A DNA stretch of 64,000 nucleotides from Sulfitobacter sp. F26169L (lineage in GTDB: Bacteria; Pseudomonadota; Alphaproteobacteria; Rhodobacterales; Rhodobacteraceae), in contig NZ_JAPMLP010000002.1 of assembly GCF_026410285.1 (NCBI RefSeq), positions 131,501 through 195,500 on the forward strand. Reading direction: 5' to 3'. Position 1 is the first letter of the stretch; the number at the start of each line of letters is the position of its first letter. A model generated the notes under the pieces. It ran no database searches. It was given only the letters and a program-made list of their open reading frames with translations, and was not told where the DNA came from. A program made the translations under genes and the position numbers. This document shows positions 36,401 through 39,400 of the stretch, one piece after another.

Positions 36401-39400
36401 GTAATCACCGCCCTCGACCACACGATAATCAATCAGGCCGGTCGCATTATCCAGTGTCGCGCTCAGCATCTGCGGACGGAACTCGATGCCGCCCAGTGCC
36501 GTCGCAAACTGCATCTGCCCCGGCGTCAGGGATACTACGCGATAGGCGCTGTCACTGCTGGCGCCGACCTCGTCAAGCGTCTCCAGATCAACAGCGTAGT
36601 TGCGCAGATTGAATTCGCGTGAATCGCCGGTTTTGAACTGAAGTTCCAGCGCGCGGTCCAGATTGCGCGCCCAGACAAGGAAGGTGCCGTCCTGATCCGT
36701 GACCTCGATGGTATAATCAACAGTGATCCCGTCCGTGACACGGAACCCGATCTTTTCGACAGGGATGTTGGCAAACGGGCTGAACGTGAACGTTTCTTCA
36801 CGCCACTCCTGTCCTGCCTCACGCGACAGTGCGAGAATATCGTCAACCGTGGGCTGTGCTATGGCCTCGCCTGCGCCGTCTGTAATGATGCGCCCGCTGG
36901 CCAGCCGCCAACTGCCGTCTTCGTTCTGGATACCGTAATCGTCAACAACCACGCGGTCATCAGCAATACGCGCCAGATACGGCGCGCCTTCGCGGAACTG
37001 CGGCGCCTGCCCCCGCGATGCCGGTGACCAAGCCTGTTCAAGTTGCCACACCTGACCTGCCGAAGCCGATTGCGCAAGCACTTGTTCAAGCGTCGGGCGG
37101 TCAATGATTTCACCGGCCCCGTCCCGCACGGCATCGCCGCTTTCCAGCGTCCAGTATCCACCGGTTTCGTCTTCGACGTAGATGCCTTTGTCTGCCAGCG
37201 TCACACTGCCATCCGCATCAGTATCCAGCAGCACCGCCACCAGTTCGTTCGACATTTCCTGCGTCTGACCCCAATAATCCAGCACCGGGCCGACCTGATC
37301 CACCAGAAGTCGCAGGTCGGGCACGGTCATCAATGCTGCTGCATCCGCCACGATCTGGGCCAGCTCTGTGTCGTTTGCCATTGCAACGCTCAAATCGGTG
37401 ATCGAACCGTAGCCCTGCATGTCGATGGTCAGGTTTTGCTGCCACGCAGCCAGACCCTTTTCGCCGGTGTATTCTGTGATCGTGTCGTTCATTTCGAAGA
37501 TCGTGTCGAACATCAAACGGACAGATCCGTCCGCGAACGTAATATCACCCGCCGAAAGCAGCTCGGCACCTTGGGGCGTTGTGATATCCAGCGGATCGGT
37601 ATCCAGTGAGAGTGACACAATCCCCAATGCGTCCAGCGTCAGTAACTCACCGGCATCCGTGATCCCGTCTTCGGACGCATCGCGCCACACCAGCAGCTGG
37701 GCCCAGATCGCATCATCCGATGTAACCTGCCCGTCTTCATTGCCGCCCATCGCGGCAGTGTCATATTTCGACAAATCCTCGAAACCGCTGTCAGTCTGGC
37801 TGCCGAACATTTCTGACAGATCATCGATCCGGTCATTGTTATTGCGGTCTATAACAAGGAAACCATCATCGCCTTTCAACCAGCCGGTCTGTTCGGCAAA
37901 GCGGTCGTTATCGAGATCAAAGAAGACATCCGAAGCTTCAATCGCAATGGTTTCCAGCCCGTCGCCATCAAGGTCGATGGTCAGCGGATCAAAACCTTCG
38001 GCCCAGCCAAAACCTTTGGCGAGACGCACACTGGCACCGGCAAGCCACCACGCAGCATTGACATTTGACAATTGCGAATAGGCAGCCATCAGGGTGCCGA
38101 CTGCGGGGGTCATCTTGATAAACTCGGACGCCATTCCGAGGCCGCCCATAATAACGGAAAACACGTCAGGGAAGTTAAAAATCAGACCCAGATCAGCGGT
38201 ATCGCGGACAAGGCTTTTTACGTAAGCTTTGTGCCCACCCAGCGGGTCTGTCAGCCATGAGGACGTAAAGAACCCGCCGTCCTGATAGTCATATCCGCGT
38301 ACCGTCTGATAGTTGGAACTGCCATCGCCGTCAGCCGGACCGGTCGGAACGGAGTTTCCGGTTGCTATCTGCCACAGAAGATCACCCGTATTGACCACGC
38401 GCATCGGGCCGTCATCCGTGGCGACATAGGCCATAAACGGCATCCATGTGTCATAAAAAACGCGTAGGTGGTTTCCCGATGCCGCGCTTGCCACAACCGC
38501 AGCAAATGACGTTGCACCGGCCACGGTGCTGCCGATTGTCGCCAGAATTCCGCCCGCACCACCCAGCGCGCCCCAGACGGCCGAACCAGGGGTCACATCA
38601 CCCCCCGTAAGCGGCACCCCGTAGAAAGTCAGAAGGTCGGCCTTTTGGGGGTCCATAATGGTTGTACCAGCGGCAAAATAGAACTGGTCACTATTTTCAG
38701 CATCATCTTTCGGCTCTGCCACAGGCGGGCCATTTTCCGCGCCGGTGAATTGCTGCCCTGTGATCAGATCGCCGTATAATTCGCCGCCTTGCGTGAAATT
38801 GATAATCAGGTCACGGCCAAGGCCACCAACAGTTTTTACACCAGTGCCACTGAAGGCGATAACGATGTCATTTCCATCGCCGCCATCCAGCGTGAGGTCA
38901 CCGGGTTTCGGGTCTTCGACATAAAGGATGTCATCGCCGCCAGCACCGAAAATCAGGCCCGTGCCTGAATGCGCATCCGCAGCGCCCTCGCCATTACCTG
39001 TCAGAACGAACCAATCGCTTTCATCCGTCAGGAAAACGTCGTCCATACTGGTGAACTGCAGGCTTCCGATGCCGCTATCAGGCAGACTGTCGCGTACTTC
39101 AAGACCGACAGCGCGCAGCCTGTCGATTGAAGCACCACTGCCACCGGACTGCACAAATCCGTTTACCAAAGTGACGCCTGACGCAAATTCAGAGCCGTCT
39201 TCTGTATGGAAATCCAGAATATCATGGCCACCGCCAAGTCCGATTTCGAGAACCGATCCTCCCCAGCCACTGCCCCCCTGAACGACGACGATGTCAGATT
39301 GCGCGCTCATCTCGACAGCGTCGATATCTATCAGGGTATCATTAATTTCGCCTTCACCGGTTGCGCCTGCAATCTGGATGTGGGCACCACCGCCCCCAGC

